Made by a program: the position numbers and the translations under genes. Of a stretch of DNA of 64,000 nt, positions 8,866 to 17,674 are shown piece after piece. Under the pieces are notes generated by a model. The model was not told the origin of the DNA and searched no databases. It saw only the letters and a program-made list of their open reading frames with translations. The stretch spans positions 186,001-250,000 of the forward strand of contig NZ_JAQZSM010000004.1 in assembly GCF_028745735.1 (NCBI RefSeq). The letters run 5' to 3'. Source of the DNA: Roseinatronobacter alkalisoli (GTDB lineage: Bacteria; Pseudomonadota; Alphaproteobacteria; Rhodobacterales; Rhodobacteraceae). Every line of letters starts with the position of its first letter. Position 1 is the first letter of the stretch.

Positions 8866-9231
8866 ATGTCTTCTGAATTTGTCGATGTGCTGGTCTGCAC
8901 CACCTGTCGCGCGGCGAACCTGCGCCCCGTTCCGGATGACGCGCAGCGGCCAGGTGCCGTTCTGGCCCGGGCCCTGCGCGACAATGCCCCGGAGGGGCTG
9001 CGCGTGATGGAGGTGGATTGCCTGTCGAACTGTTCCCGCGGTTGCACTGTGGCGCTGCGCAAGCCCGGCGCCTGGACCTATGTCTATGGTAATCTGGACC
9101 CTGACATGCATGTCGCAACTGTGATCGCCGGGGCAGACAAATACCGCGACGCTGAACAGGGCCTTGTCCCGTGGCGTGAACGGCCAGAACATTTCCGCAA
9201 GAACTGCATCGCGCGCATTCCGCCCCTGTAG
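8866..9231 (+). CDS. DUF1636 protein, Cys-rich, likely metal-handling
   Basis: A 121-residue protein with CTTCR at residues 11-15 and CLSNCSRGC in the middle. The four or five cysteines are spaced like a thioredoxin-like 2Fe-2S ferredoxin or metal site. The C-terminus has W-R-x-R-P and FRKNCIARIPP, usual for DUF1636. It is the first gene after the riboswitch and stands directly before cobW and cobN, a constant association in alphaproteobacteria. This suggests a part in supplying cobalt or electrons for cobalt insertion. No biochemical function is established that I know of. The start overlaps the end of an upstream open frame as ATGA. Confidence 0.85.
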   Translation: MSSEFVDVLVCTTCRAANLRPVPDDAQRPGAVLARALRDNAPEGLRVMEVDCLSNCSRGCTVALRKPGAWTYVYGNLDPDMHVATVIAGADKYRDAEQGLVPWRERPEHFRKNCIARIPPL

Positions 9232-9254
9232 TCCTGTTTCCGTCAATTTATGTC

Positions 9255-9286
9255 GCAAAACCGTTTCACATGGCGGACGGTTTTGC
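9255..9286. terminator. Hairpin between DUF1636 and cobW
   Basis: GCAAAACCG (9255-9263) and CGGTTTTGC (9278-9286) pair perfectly around a 14-base loop. It resembles the hairpin after ldtR at 4934. Its position inside an apparent operon means it may be a partial terminator or an mRNA-stability element that sets the ratio of DUF1636 to cobW-cobN. Confidence 0.55.
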
Positions 9287-9300
9287 CCTAGAGGTATCCA

Positions 9301-10338
9301 ATGTCTGATCTGTCAAAAACCCCTGTTACCATCATCACCGGCTTTCTGGGCGCGGGCAAAACCACGTTGATCAGTCACCTGATCCGCAATGCGGGCGGGC
9401 GCAGGCTGGCGGTTGTGGTTAATGAATTCGGCACTGTGGGCGTGGATGGGGACATCCTGAAATCTTGCGCCATTCCGGATTGCCCGGCAGAAAATATCGT
9501 CGAGCTGTCGAATGGCTGCATCTGCTGCACTGTCGCGGATGATTTCATTCCCACGGTAGAGGCGCTGCTGAAGCTGGACCCGAAGCCTGACCATATCCTG
9601 ATTGAGACTTCTGGCCTTGCGTTGCCAAAACCCCTGCTGAAGGCCTTTGACTGGCCCGCGATCCGGTCGCGCATTACAGTGGATGGTGTGATTGCGCTGG
9701 CCGATGCCGAAGCCGTCGCTGCTGGTCGTTTCGCCCCTGATGTGGCCGCCGTTGATGCGCAACGCGAAGCGGATGACAGCATTGATCACGAAACGCCCCT
9801 GTCAGAGGTATTTGAGGATCAGATCGCCTGTGCCGATCTGGTGCTGCTGACCAAGCCCGACCTTGCCGGTCCCGATGGTGTGTCGCGCGCGCGCGACATC
9901 ATTGCCGCCGAAGCGCCGCGCCCGTTGCCGGTGATCGAGGTGGCCGAAGGCGTGGTTGATGCAGCCGTGCTTCTGGGGCTGGAGGCCGGCGCAGAGGATG
10001 ATCTGGCCGCGCGCCCGTCGCATCATGATGGCCATCATGACCATGAACATGATGATTTCGACACGATCATGATCGAGATGGGTGAAATCACCGACCCTGC
10101 TGATCTGGCTGCCCGCGTTCAGCATCTGGCGCAGACGCAGAATATCCTGCGCGTCAAGGGCTATGCCGCTGTGGCTGGTAAACCGATGCGGTTGCTGGTG
10201 CAGGCCGTGGGCGCGCGGGTGCGCCATCAGTATGACCGCCCATGGCGCGCAGATGAGGCGCGCATCACACGCCTTGTCGTGATTGCCGAGCATGACCATG
10301 TGAACGCCGCCGCCATCCGGCAGGCGCTGGAGGGATAG
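9301..10338 (+). CDS. cobW: CobW, G3E-family GTPase of cobalamin synthesis
   Basis: A 345-residue P-loop GTPase thought to deliver Co2+ to the CobNST chelatase. The Walker A motif GFLGAGKTT is at residues 14-22. The metal-binding GCICC (CxCC type) lies around residues 75-79, the guanine-specifying TKPD near 185, and a His/Asp cluster (HHDGHHDHEHDD) near 240-252 may bind metal. The C-terminal domain has the usual CobW_C fold pattern (ILRVKGYAAVAGKPMRLLVQ). It lies 7 bases before cobN. The riboswitch upstream makes it B12-repressed. Confidence 0.95.
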   Translation: MSDLSKTPVTIITGFLGAGKTTLISHLIRNAGGRRLAVVVNEFGTVGVDGDILKSCAIPDCPAENIVELSNGCICCTVADDFIPTVEALLKLDPKPDHILIETSGLALPKPLLKAFDWPAIRSRITVDGVIALADAEAVAAGRFAPDVAAVDAQREADDSIDHETPLSEVFEDQIACADLVLLTKPDLAGPDGVSRARDIIAAEAPRPLPVIEVAEGVVDAAVLLGLEAGAEDDLAARPSHHDGHHDHEHDDFDTIMIEMGEITDPADLAARVQHLAQTQNILRVKGYAAVAGKPMRLLVQAVGARVRHQYDRPWRADEARITRLVVIAEHDHVNAAAIRQALEG

Positions 10339-10345
10339 GCCCGCC

Positions 10346-13300
10346 ATGCATGTCATCTTCCGCGAAAGCCACGGGCTGGAGGAAACCGCCACTCCCACTG
10401 ATCTGGGCCAGACGCCGGCTGATCTGGTGGTGTTGTCGTTTTCTGACAGTGACCTTGGCGCATTCGCGGCGGGGTGGGCGCGGGGGCGCGATGGGTTGCC
10501 ATCCTTGCGGCTGGCCAATCTGGCGGCGCTGACACATCCGCTGTCGGTCGATACCTATGTCGAGGATACGCTGTCGGGGGCCCGGGGCATTCTGATCCGT
10601 CTTATCGGGGGGGCGGGGTACTGGGCCTATGGGTTGCAGCAGGTGCAGGCGCTGGCGCGGCAAAAGGGCCTTGCGCTGGCGGTGTTGCCTGCCGACGGGC
10701 GGCCTGATCCCGCGCTTGACGCGGCTTCGACCCTGCCGGTCAGCACATTGCGCCGCCTGCAGCATTTATGCGAAACGGGCGGCGCGGTGTCAGCACAGGC
10801 CGCGTTGCAGCAGCTTGCCCTTGCGGCCGGGCTTTATGCGGCCCCTGTGCGCGGCGCGCGCGGAGTGGCGCAGGTGGGGGGCTGGACTGCGGACGGGGTA
10901 AGCTGCCCCGCTGCCTTTGCGCTGGGGTCAACCCGCCCGCGCGTGGCTCTGACCTTTTACCGCTCCTACATGGCTGCTGCGGATCTGGACCCGGTCCGCG
11001 CATTGGCGCAGGCGCTGGACGCGCAGGGGTTCGATGTGCTGGGGTTGTTCGTGCCATCACTGAAAGACCCGCAGGCGCGGGCGTGGCTGGCACGCTGGAT
11101 CGGGGTTCTGGCCCCGCAAGCGGTGCTGAACGCAACGGCATTTTCTGCGCAGGGTGCAGGTGATGGCGCGGTGCTGGAAGCTGCGGGCGTGCCGGTCTTT
11201 CAGGTGGCGCTGGCCACCAATGACCGCAAGCGCTGGCTGGACGCGGAACGCGGGTTGTCACCGTCCGATCTGGCCATGCATGTGGTATTACCGGAAGTGG
11301 ACGGGCGGCTGTTTGCCGGGGTCGTCAGCTTCAAGGAATTTGCCCCCCCCGACCCGGACCTGCAATTCGCCCGCGCCGGGCATCGCGCGGATATTTCCCG
11401 CGTGCGTGCGATTGCCGCGCGCATTGCCGGATGGGTGCGGCTTGGTGCGCGGCCCGCCGGTCAGCGGCGGCTGGCGCTGGTGCTGTCCACCTATCCGGGC
11501 AAGGGCTGGAATATGGCCCATGCGGTGGGGCTGGATGCGCTGGCAAGCGCGGATGCGATTCTGGCTGATCTGGCGCAGGCGGGCTATGACGTGCCGCCTG
11601 ATGCGGGCGGCGATGCCGGCATCGGGCAGGCATTGCCAAGCGCGCGTATATATTGGCCGCTGGCCGCCTATCAGGCCGCGCTGGCGGCATTGCCGGAAAC
11701 CCTGCGCAATGATCTGAACGCCGCTTGGGGCAACCCCGCGAACGACCCCGCCTGTACCGGGGGCAGTTTTGAATTCGCGGCACTGCGTCGTGGCAATGCC
11801 CTTGTGGCGCTGCAACCCGAACGCGGCACGCCCCAGACCCGCGATGATGACTATCACGACCTGTCGCGCGTCCCCCGTCACGCCTATGTCGCCTTCTATC
11901 TGTGGCTGCGCGAACAGGTGGATGCGCTGGTCCATATCGGCGCGCATGGCACGCTGGAATGGCTGCCCGGCAAATCCGTCGCGCTGTCAGATGATTGCTG
12001 GCCCGAAGCGCTGGTGCGCGATCTGCCGGTGATTTACCCCTTTATCGTCAATGATCCGGGTGAAGCTGCGCAGGCCAAACGCCGCATCGGCGCGGTCACG
12101 CTGGGCCATGTCCCGCCGCCGATGATCGCGGCGCAGTCCGGCACCGGCATGGTGCGGCTGGAAGCGCTGCTTGATGAATTTTCCAACGCAGATGGCCTTG
12201 ACCCGGCCCGCCGCGACCGGTTGCAGGCCAGCATTCGCGATGAAGCCGAAGCGCTGGGTCTGGGGGCCGAACTGGGCCTTGAGCGTGCATCCTGCCTGAA
12301 CGAGGCCATTTCCCGCATTGACCGTTTCGTGTGCGATATAAAGGAAAGCCAGTTCGGCGAAGGGCTGCATGTTTTCGGGCGGGGTGAACAGGGTGCCGCC
12401 GAACGCGCCGGTCTGCTGGCGGCGCTGTCGGGGCGTTTCGTGCCCGCTGGCCCGTCCGGTTCCCCGCATCGCGGGCGGCAGGATGTGCTGCCCACGGGGC
12501 GCAACATGTTCACAACCGACCCCCGTGCCGTGCCCACACGCGCGGCCTTCGCGCAAGGGGTGCGGCTGGCGGATGAACTGGTCCGTCGCCATTTGCAGGA
12601 TCATGGCGACTGGCCGCGCGCATTGGTGCTTGATCTGTGGGGCAGTGCAACCATGCGCACAGCCGGCGAAGAATTCGCCATGGCGCTGCATCTTCTGGGC
12701 GCGCGCCCTGTCTGGGACGCGGGGTCTGAACGGGTGTCCGGTGTGGAAATCCTGCCGATTGCCGAACTGGACCGCCCGCGGCTGGATGTGACCTTGCGGG
12801 TATCGGGGCTGTTCCGCGATGTGTTTCCGCAACTGGCCACGCTGTTCGGGCAGGCCGTGCAGGCGCTGGCCGGGCGCGATGAAGCGCCGGACTGGAACCC
12901 GTTTGTGGGCAAGACCGGTGCGCGCGTCTATGGCCCGGCACCGGGGAATTATGGTCTTGGCATGGGGCAGGCGCTGGAAAATTATACCGACGCCGCCCGG
13001 CTTGAAGCCGGACGCGCCTGGCTTGCCGCGTCATCGCATGCCATGGATACCGGCGCGTCCGACCCCGAAGGGATTGCGGCGCGTGTGGCGGGGGCAGATG
13101 CCTTTGTCCATTTGCAGGACTTGCCGGAAACCGACCTGTTGCTGGCACAGGATTATGCCGCGCATGAAGCGGGATTTGCCGCAGCCCAGTCCGTGACCGG
13201 TGGCAAGGCCGCGCTTTATCATATCGACAGCACCAACCCCGACACCCCGCATGCCCGCCCCCTGCATGAAGAAATCGCGCGGGTGGTGCGTGCGCGGGCC

Positions 13301-13594
13301 GCCAATCCGCGCTGGATCAGGGGGATGATGCAGCACGGGTTTCGCGGTGGTGCGGAAATTGCCGCAACGCTGGACCATCTGGGCGCGTTTGCGCATCTGG
13401 CTGGCGCGGTTCCCCCGCAGCTTTTTGACCTCTATCATGATGCCACGCTGGGCAATGATGATGTGCGTGATTTCCTTGCCCGCGAAAACCCCGAAGCGTT
13501 GGCCGCGATGATTGCGCGATTTGTCGCCTTGCATGACGCCGGTCTTTGGGTGACACGGCGCAATTCCATTCTGGCGGGGTTGATGCATGACTGA
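10346..13594 (+). CDS. cobN: Cobaltochelatase subunit CobN
   Basis: A 1082-residue protein related to the magnesium chelatase H subunit. It holds the corrin substrate while CobS and CobT use ATP to insert Co2+ into hydrogenobyrinic acid a,c-diamide. The typical segment HIGAHGTLEWLPGK lies around residue 531, followed by YPFIVNDPGE and GHVPPPM. A C-terminal region contains RWIRGMMQHGFRGGAEI. It is somewhat shorter than the roughly 1270 residues of the Pseudomonas denitrificans protein but comparable to relatives in this family. It overlaps cobG by 8 bases. CobS and CobT are not in the window. Confidence 0.95.
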   Translation: MHVIFRESHGLEETATPTDLGQTPADLVVLSFSDSDLGAFAAGWARGRDGLPSLRLANLAALTHPLSVDTYVEDTLSGARGILIRLIGGAGYWAYGLQQVQALARQKGLALAVLPADGRPDPALDAASTLPVSTLRRLQHLCETGGAVSAQAALQQLALAAGLYAAPVRGARGVAQVGGWTADGVSCPAAFALGSTRPRVALTFYRSYMAAADLDPVRALAQALDAQGFDVLGLFVPSLKDPQARAWLARWIGVLAPQAVLNATAFSAQGAGDGAVLEAAGVPVFQVALATNDRKRWLDAERGLSPSDLAMHVVLPEVDGRLFAGVVSFKEFAPPDPDLQFARAGHRADISRVRAIAARIAGWVRLGARPAGQRRLALVLSTYPGKGWNMAHAVGLDALASADAILADLAQAGYDVPPDAGGDAGIGQALPSARIYWPLAAYQAALAALPETLRNDLNAAWGNPANDPACTGGSFEFAALRRGNALVALQPERGTPQTRDDDYHDLSRVPRHAYVAFYLWLREQVDALVHIGAHGTLEWLPGKSVALSDDCWPEALVRDLPVIYPFIVNDPGEAAQAKRRIGAVTLGHVPPPMIAAQSGTGMVRLEALLDEFSNADGLDPARRDRLQASIRDEAEALGLGAELGLERASCLNEAISRIDRFVCDIKESQFGEGLHVFGRGEQGAAERAGLLAALSGRFVPAGPSGSPHRGRQDVLPTGRNMFTTDPRAVPTRAAFAQGVRLADELVRRHLQDHGDWPRALVLDLWGSATMRTAGEEFAMALHLLGARPVWDAGSERVSGVEILPIAELDRPRLDVTLRVSGLFRDVFPQLATLFGQAVQALAGRDEAPDWNPFVGKTGARVYGPAPGNYGLGMGQALENYTDAARLEAGRAWLAASSHAMDTGASDPEGIAARVAGADAFVHLQDLPETDLLLAQDYAAHEAGFAAAQSVTGGKAALYHIDSTNPDTPHARPLHEEIARVVRARAANPRWIRGMMQHGFRGGAEIAATLDHLGAFAHLAGAVPPQLFDLYHDATLGNDDVRDFLARENPEALAAMIARFVALHDAGLWVTRRNSILAGLMHD

Positions 13595-14723
13595 GTTCGA
13601 CGTCAAAGGCTGGTGTCCCGGTGCGCTGCGGCCCATGCGTTCGGGTGATGGCTGGGTGGTGCGGGTACGCCCGCGCGCGGCCCGGCTGACACGCGCGCAG
13701 GCGCTTGGGCTATGCGCGGCGGCACAGGCCCATGGCGCGGGGCTGATTGACCTGACCAACCGTGCCAATCTGCAGATCCGCGGTGTCAGTGACGCAGGCC
13801 TTGTTCCGTTGCAGGCCGATCTGGGCACGCTGGGCCTGCTGGACCCCGACCCGGAAAGCGAAACGCGCCGCAACATCCTGATTGCCCCCGACTGGCGGGA
13901 TGGTGATGACAGCGCAGGGCTCTGGTCAGAACTGGCGGCCCGTCTGCACGAATTGCCCGCGCTGCCGCCCAAAATGGGCTTTGCCATGGATGCAGGGCCT
14001 GCGCCCGTCCTGTCACAAGACCCCGCCGATTTCCGCATTGAACGCGGGCAGGGCGGGTTGATCCTGCGCGCCGAAGGGCGCGTGCGTGGCATGGCGCTGG
14101 AACCGGGGCATGAAATTGACCAGCTTATCCGCCTGTGCCAGTGGTTTATCGCAACCGGCGGCGCGCAGTCCGGCCGCATGGCCCGTCATCACGCGCCGCT
14201 GCCCGACTGGGGCACATGGACCGCGACACCCGCGCCCGCGCGTGCGCGGTTTGCGCCCGGCTCTGCGCCGGTCGGGGTGATCCTTGGTGCCGCTTTCGGC
14301 CAGATTATCGCGCGTGAACTGGCGCAGGTGCTTGTGGCCAGCAGCACCACAGCGTTGCGTGTCACGCCCTGGCGCATGGTCATTCTGGAAGGGGTTGAGA
14401 CCCCGCCGCATGACCTGCCCGAAGGGCTGATTGCCACGCCCGATGATCCCGCGCTGCGCGTGGATGCCTGCGCGGGGGCGCCGCTCTGTCCGCAGGCCAG
14501 CGTTGCCACGCGCGGACTGGCCAGGCAGATCGCGCCGCATGTCGCGGGGCGGTTGCATGTGTCGGGCTGTGCAAAGGGTTGCGCGCGGGCACAGGCTGCG
14601 GATATCACGCTGGTCGGGCGCGCAGGCGGCTTTGATCTGGTCCTGCGCGGGCGGGCCTGCGACCCACCAACACAAACAGGGCTGAGTGCAGCCCGGATCC
14701 TGACCCGTTTCGGAGCAAGCTGA
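13587..14723 (+). CDS. cobG: Precorrin-3B synthase
   Basis: A 378-residue siroheme/sulfite-reductase-type oxygenase. CobG uses O2 to make precorrin-3B, the step that defines the aerobic pathway. The ferredoxin-like half starts with GWVVRVRPRAARLTRAQ and LIDLTNRANLQIRG. The 4Fe-4S ligands are in CAGAPLCPQ (around residue 293) and HVSGCAKGCAR (around 327). Length is close to the family's. It overlaps cobN at its start and cobH by a single base at its end. Its presence means that the organism makes B12 under oxygen. Confidence 0.93.
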   Translation: MTEFDVKGWCPGALRPMRSGDGWVVRVRPRAARLTRAQALGLCAAAQAHGAGLIDLTNRANLQIRGVSDAGLVPLQADLGTLGLLDPDPESETRRNILIAPDWRDGDDSAGLWSELAARLHELPALPPKMGFAMDAGPAPVLSQDPADFRIERGQGGLILRAEGRVRGMALEPGHEIDQLIRLCQWFIATGGAQSGRMARHHAPLPDWGTWTATPAPARARFAPGSAPVGVILGAAFGQIIARELAQVLVASSTTALRVTPWRMVILEGVETPPHDLPEGLIATPDDPALRVDACAGAPLCPQASVATRGLARQIAPHVAGRLHVSGCAKGCARAQAADITLVGRAGGFDLVLRGRACDPPTQTGLSAARILTRFGAS

Positions 14724-15352
14724 TGCCCTATACCTATGAAACCGATGGCGCGGCGATTTACCGCCAGTCTTTTGCGACCATCCGCGCGGAAGCCGATCTT
14801 GCGCGTTTTTCCCCCGAGGATGAACCCATCGCGGTGCGCATGATTCATGCCGCCGGCATGGTCGGGCTGGAACGCTTTGTCCGGATTTCACCGGATTTCA
14901 CGCAACATGCCCGCGCGGCATTGGAGCAGGGCGCACCGATCCTGTGTGATGCGCGCATGGTGTCCGAAGGGGTGACCCGCGCGCGCCTGCCCGCACAGAA
15001 TGACGTGATCTGCACCCTGCATGACCCAACCGTGCCCGGCCTTGCGCAGCAGATGTCCAACACCCGTTCTGCGGCCGCACTGGAATTGTGGCGCCCCCGT
15101 CTGGCAGGCGCGCTGGTCGCCATCGGCAATGCCCCGACGGCCCTGTTTCACCTGCTGAACATGCTGGAAGATCCCGACTGCCCGCGCCCCGCCGCCATCA
15201 TCGGCTGTCCGGTGGGGTTCGTGGGGGCCGTGGAATCGAAAGATGCGCTGTGGCAGGCGCAACCAGTGCCGTGCTGCATTGTCGAAGGGCGGCTGGGCGG
15301 AAGCGCCATCACTGTTGCGGCCATCAATGCGATTGCGAGTCGCACAGAATGA
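14723..15352 (+). CDS. cobH: Precorrin-8X methylmutase
   Basis: A 209-residue enzyme that moves the C11 methyl to C12, turning precorrin-8X into hydrogenobyrinic acid. The family core is visible: RMIHAAGMVGLERFVRISP near residue 36, containing the catalytic histidine, then ILCDARMVSEGVTR and the C-terminal IIGCPVGFVGAVESKD. Typical length. The start shares one base with the cobG stop, and the stop overlaps the cobI start as ATGA. Confidence 0.95.
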   Translation: MPYTYETDGAAIYRQSFATIRAEADLARFSPEDEPIAVRMIHAAGMVGLERFVRISPDFTQHARAALEQGAPILCDARMVSEGVTRARLPAQNDVICTLHDPTVPGLAQQMSNTRSAAALELWRPRLAGALVAIGNAPTALFHLLNMLEDPDCPRPAAIIGCPVGFVGAVESKDALWQAQPVPCCIVEGRLGGSAITVAAINAIASRTE

Positions 15353-16089
15353 GTACGCTGAATATGAATACCGGCAGGATATACGGTGTGGGCCTTGGCC
15401 CCGGCGCGCAGGATTTGCTGAGCGTGCGCGCCGACAGGCTGGTGCGCGGCGCAGCGCATGTGGCCTATTTCCGCAAGGCTGGCCGCAATGGGCAGGCGCG
15501 CGCCATCGTCGAGGGCATGCTGCGCGCGGATGTGACCGAGTTTGCGATGGAATACCCTGTCACCACTGAAATTCCGCTGTCTGATCCGCGCTATAACAAG
15601 GCGCTTGCGGGGTTTTATGCCGATTGCACCGCCCATCTGCGCGCGCTGGCGGGCGCGGGGTCAGATGTTGTCGTGCTCTGTGAAGGTGACCCGTTTTTCT
15701 ATGGGTCATTCATGCATCTTTATACCCGGCTGAAAGATACCACCCCGATAGAGGTTGTCCCCGGCATTACCGGCATGTCGGGCGCATGGACGGCTACCGG
15801 TGCCCCCTTCACATGGGGCGATGATGTGCTGAGTGTGGTGATGGGCACCTTGCCCGAAGATACGCTTGCTGACAGGATTGCCCATACTGATGCGCTGGTT
15901 GTCATGAAGATCGGGCGCAACCTGCCGAAGGTGAAACGCGCCCTGCAAACCGCCGGGCGGCTGAGGGACGCATGGATCGTGGAATATGCGCAGATGCCCG
16001 GCCAGCGTGTCAGGCGGTTGGCCGATGTGGAGGAGGTGACGCCGTATTTCTCGATCGTGCTGATCCATGGTCAGGGGCGCAGGCCATGA
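15349..16089 (+). CDS. cobI: Precorrin-2 C20-methyltransferase
   Basis: A 246-residue SAM-dependent tetrapyrrole methylase that methylates C20 of precorrin-2. Motifs: GVGLGPGAQDLLSVRA at the N-terminus, LCEGDPFFYGSFMHLY (residues about 104-119), and VVPGITGMSG, all of the CobI/CbiL type. The open frame extends much further upstream inside cobH, but the ATG at 15349 overlaps the cobH stop as ATGA and gives the family's N-terminus, so I chose it. The stop overlaps the cobJ start in the same way. Confidence 0.94.
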   Translation: MSTLNMNTGRIYGVGLGPGAQDLLSVRADRLVRGAAHVAYFRKAGRNGQARAIVEGMLRADVTEFAMEYPVTTEIPLSDPRYNKALAGFYADCTAHLRALAGAGSDVVVLCEGDPFFYGSFMHLYTRLKDTTPIEVVPGITGMSGAWTATGAPFTWGDDVLSVVMGTLPEDTLADRIAHTDALVVMKIGRNLPKVKRALQTAGRLRDAWIVEYAQMPGQRVRRLADVEEVTPYFSIVLIHGQGRRP

Positions 16090-16832
16090 CCGGTTGGGTG
16101 GCCGTTGCGGGCCTTGGGCCGGGGGATGAGGCATTGGTGACCCCGCAAGTGCGCGCGGCACTGGATGCGGCAACAGATATCGTGGGCTATATTCCTTATG
16201 TGGCGCGCATCGCCCCGCGCGCGGGCCTGGTGCTGCATGCCAGCGATAACCGCGTGGAACTGGACCGCGCCGCCCATGCCTTGCAGATGGCCGCTGACGG
16301 GCGGCGGGTCGTGGTGGTGTCATCGGGCGATCCGGGGGTGTTTGCCATGGCATCGGCGCTGTTTGAAGCGCTGGAACATGGCCCCGCCGACTGGCGCGCG
16401 CTGGATATCCGCATCCTGCCGGGTATCACCGCGATGCTGGCGGCGGCTGCAAGCGCGGGTGCGCCGCTGGGTCATGATTTCTGTGCCATCAACCTGAGTG
16501 ACAATCTGAAACCCTGGGCACTGATCGAAAAGCGCCTGCGGCTGGCCGCAGAGGCGGATTTCGCCATGGCGTTTTACAACCCACGGTCAAAATCGCGCCC
16601 CGAAGGGTTCGCGCGGGTGCTGGAAATCCTGCGCGACTGCTGTGACGAGGACCGCCCCGTGCTGTTTGCCCGCGCGGTCAGCACACCTGAGGAAGCGCTG
16701 CGCATTGTGCCGCTGGGCCGCGCGCGCCCCGATATGGCGGATATGCGGACAATGGTGATTGTCGGATCAAGCCTGACACGGATTGTCGAGACCCCGCGCG
16801 GACCGGTCCTGTATACGCCGAGGTCAGCATGA
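16086..16832 (+). CDS. cobJ: Precorrin-3B C17-methyltransferase
   Basis: A 248-residue tetrapyrrole methylase that methylates C17 and drives ring contraction of precorrin-3B. Motifs: VAVAGLGPGDEALVTPQV, DIVGYIPYVARI, VVVVSSGDPGVFAMASALFE, RILPGITAMLAAAA and the C-terminal FYNPRSKSRP typical of CobJ/CbiH. The ATG at 16086 overlaps the cobI stop. cobJ is the last gene of the first plus-strand block; repeat copy C and the opposing cobK gene follow. Confidence 0.95.
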   Translation: MTGWVAVAGLGPGDEALVTPQVRAALDAATDIVGYIPYVARIAPRAGLVLHASDNRVELDRAAHALQMAADGRRVVVVSSGDPGVFAMASALFEALEHGPADWRALDIRILPGITAMLAAAASAGAPLGHDFCAINLSDNLKPWALIEKRLRLAAEADFAMAFYNPRSKSRPEGFARVLEILRDCCDEDRPVLFARAVSTPEEALRIVPLGRARPDMADMRTMVIVGSSLTRIVETPRGPVLYTPRSA

Positions 16833-16849
16833 CTGCGCCGGGGACGGTA

Positions 16850-16921
16850 GGGGGGCTGCCTGCCCCCCTCTTGGGCCTGATGGCCCAATTCACCCCCCGG
16901 GGATATTTTTGCCAGACTGAA
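16850..16921 (+). repeat. Dispersed composite repeat, copy C, between convergent cobJ and cobK
   Basis: The order is hairpin 1 GGGGGGC-TGCCT-GCCCCCC (16850-16868), hairpin 2 TTGGGCC-TGAT-GGCCCAA (16871-16888), then CACCCCCCGGGGATATTTTT and GCCAGACTGAATG. It lies 18 bases after the cobJ stop. It is the same composite element as copy D and probably acts as a terminator after cobJ. Confidence 0.8.
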
Positions 16922-16942
16922 TGCAGGCACAGTGAAGGGGGG

Positions 16943-17674
16943 TCAGACGCGCACCCAGTCAAGGACGGTTGCGATGTCTTGGGTTTGCGCGCGTTCGGGC
17001 AGGGCCGGGCGGTCGATCATCAGGACCGGGATCTGCAACTGGCGCGCAGCGGTCAATTTGGCCAGCGCGCCTGTGCCGCCCGCGTTCTTGGCAACGATCA
17101 GGCTGATGTCATGCGCCTGCATCAGGGCGGCATCGGCAACTGCGTCAAAGGGGCCGCGATCGATGATGATGTGATGATCGGGCAGGGGTGGCGGGGTTTG
17201 CGGCGGATCGACAAGGCGCAGCAGGTAGCGGTGCTGTGGCTGCGTGGCGAAGGCTGCAAGATGCATCCGCCCCAGCGCCAGCATGATGTTGCGCCGCGGC
17301 ATGCCGAGGGCGGCCACGGCCGCAGGAATGTCGGGGACATGGGTCCACTGATCACCATCGCGCGCAGTCCAGGGCGGGCGGGTCAGCGCCAGCAGGGGCG
17401 TGTCGGCAAGCGTTGCTGCGTGCAGGGCGTTGCGGCTTATTGTGTCCGCGAAGGGATGGGTCGCATCGACAAGATGGGTGATGTGGTTTTCGCGCAGGTA
17501 GCGGGCCAGCCCGTCTGCGCCGCCAAAGCCACCGACGCGCACCGGCACCGGCTGGGGTTTCGGGCGTGCGACGCGGCCGGCATAGCTGAGGGTCGTGGGC
17601 AGGCCTGCGCGGGCAAGGTCTGCGACAAGGCGGGTCGCTTCGATGGTGCCCCCGAGGACAAGGATATTCGGCAT
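16943..17674 (-). CDS. cobK: Precorrin-6A reductase
   Basis: A 243-residue NADPH-dependent reductase that reduces precorrin-6A to precorrin-6B. Family motifs: NILVLGGTIEATRLVADLA at the N-terminus (dinucleotide-binding), ITHLVDATHPFADTISRNA (residues about 66-84) and IVAKNAGGTGALAKLTAA near the C-terminus. The frame stays open upstream, but the ATG at 17674 gives the family start. It is the only gene of the central block on the minus strand, and its start codon overlaps that of cobL on the other strand, so its promoter must lie inside cobL. Confidence 0.93.
   Translation of the reverse strand: MPNILVLGGTIEATRLVADLARAGLPTTLSYAGRVARPKPQPVPVRVGGFGGADGLARYLRENHITHLVDATHPFADTISRNALHAATLADTPLLALTRPPWTARDGDQWTHVPDIPAAVAALGMPRRNIMLALGRMHLAAFATQPQHRYLLRLVDPPQTPPPLPDHHIIIDRGPFDAVADAALMQAHDISLIVAKNAGGTGALAKLTAARQLQIPVLMIDRPALPERAQTQDIATVLDWVRV

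Noticed and set aside
8423-8866. A 147-codon frame from inside the riboswitch to the DUF1636 start
   Set aside because: Its first third is the riboswitch aptamer itself. The product has no known likeness; I list the region only as a leader.
15088-15348. Longer version of CobI starting inside cobH
   Set aside because: The extra 87 residues are cobH read in another frame. The ATG at 15349 overlaps the cobH stop and gives the family N-terminus.
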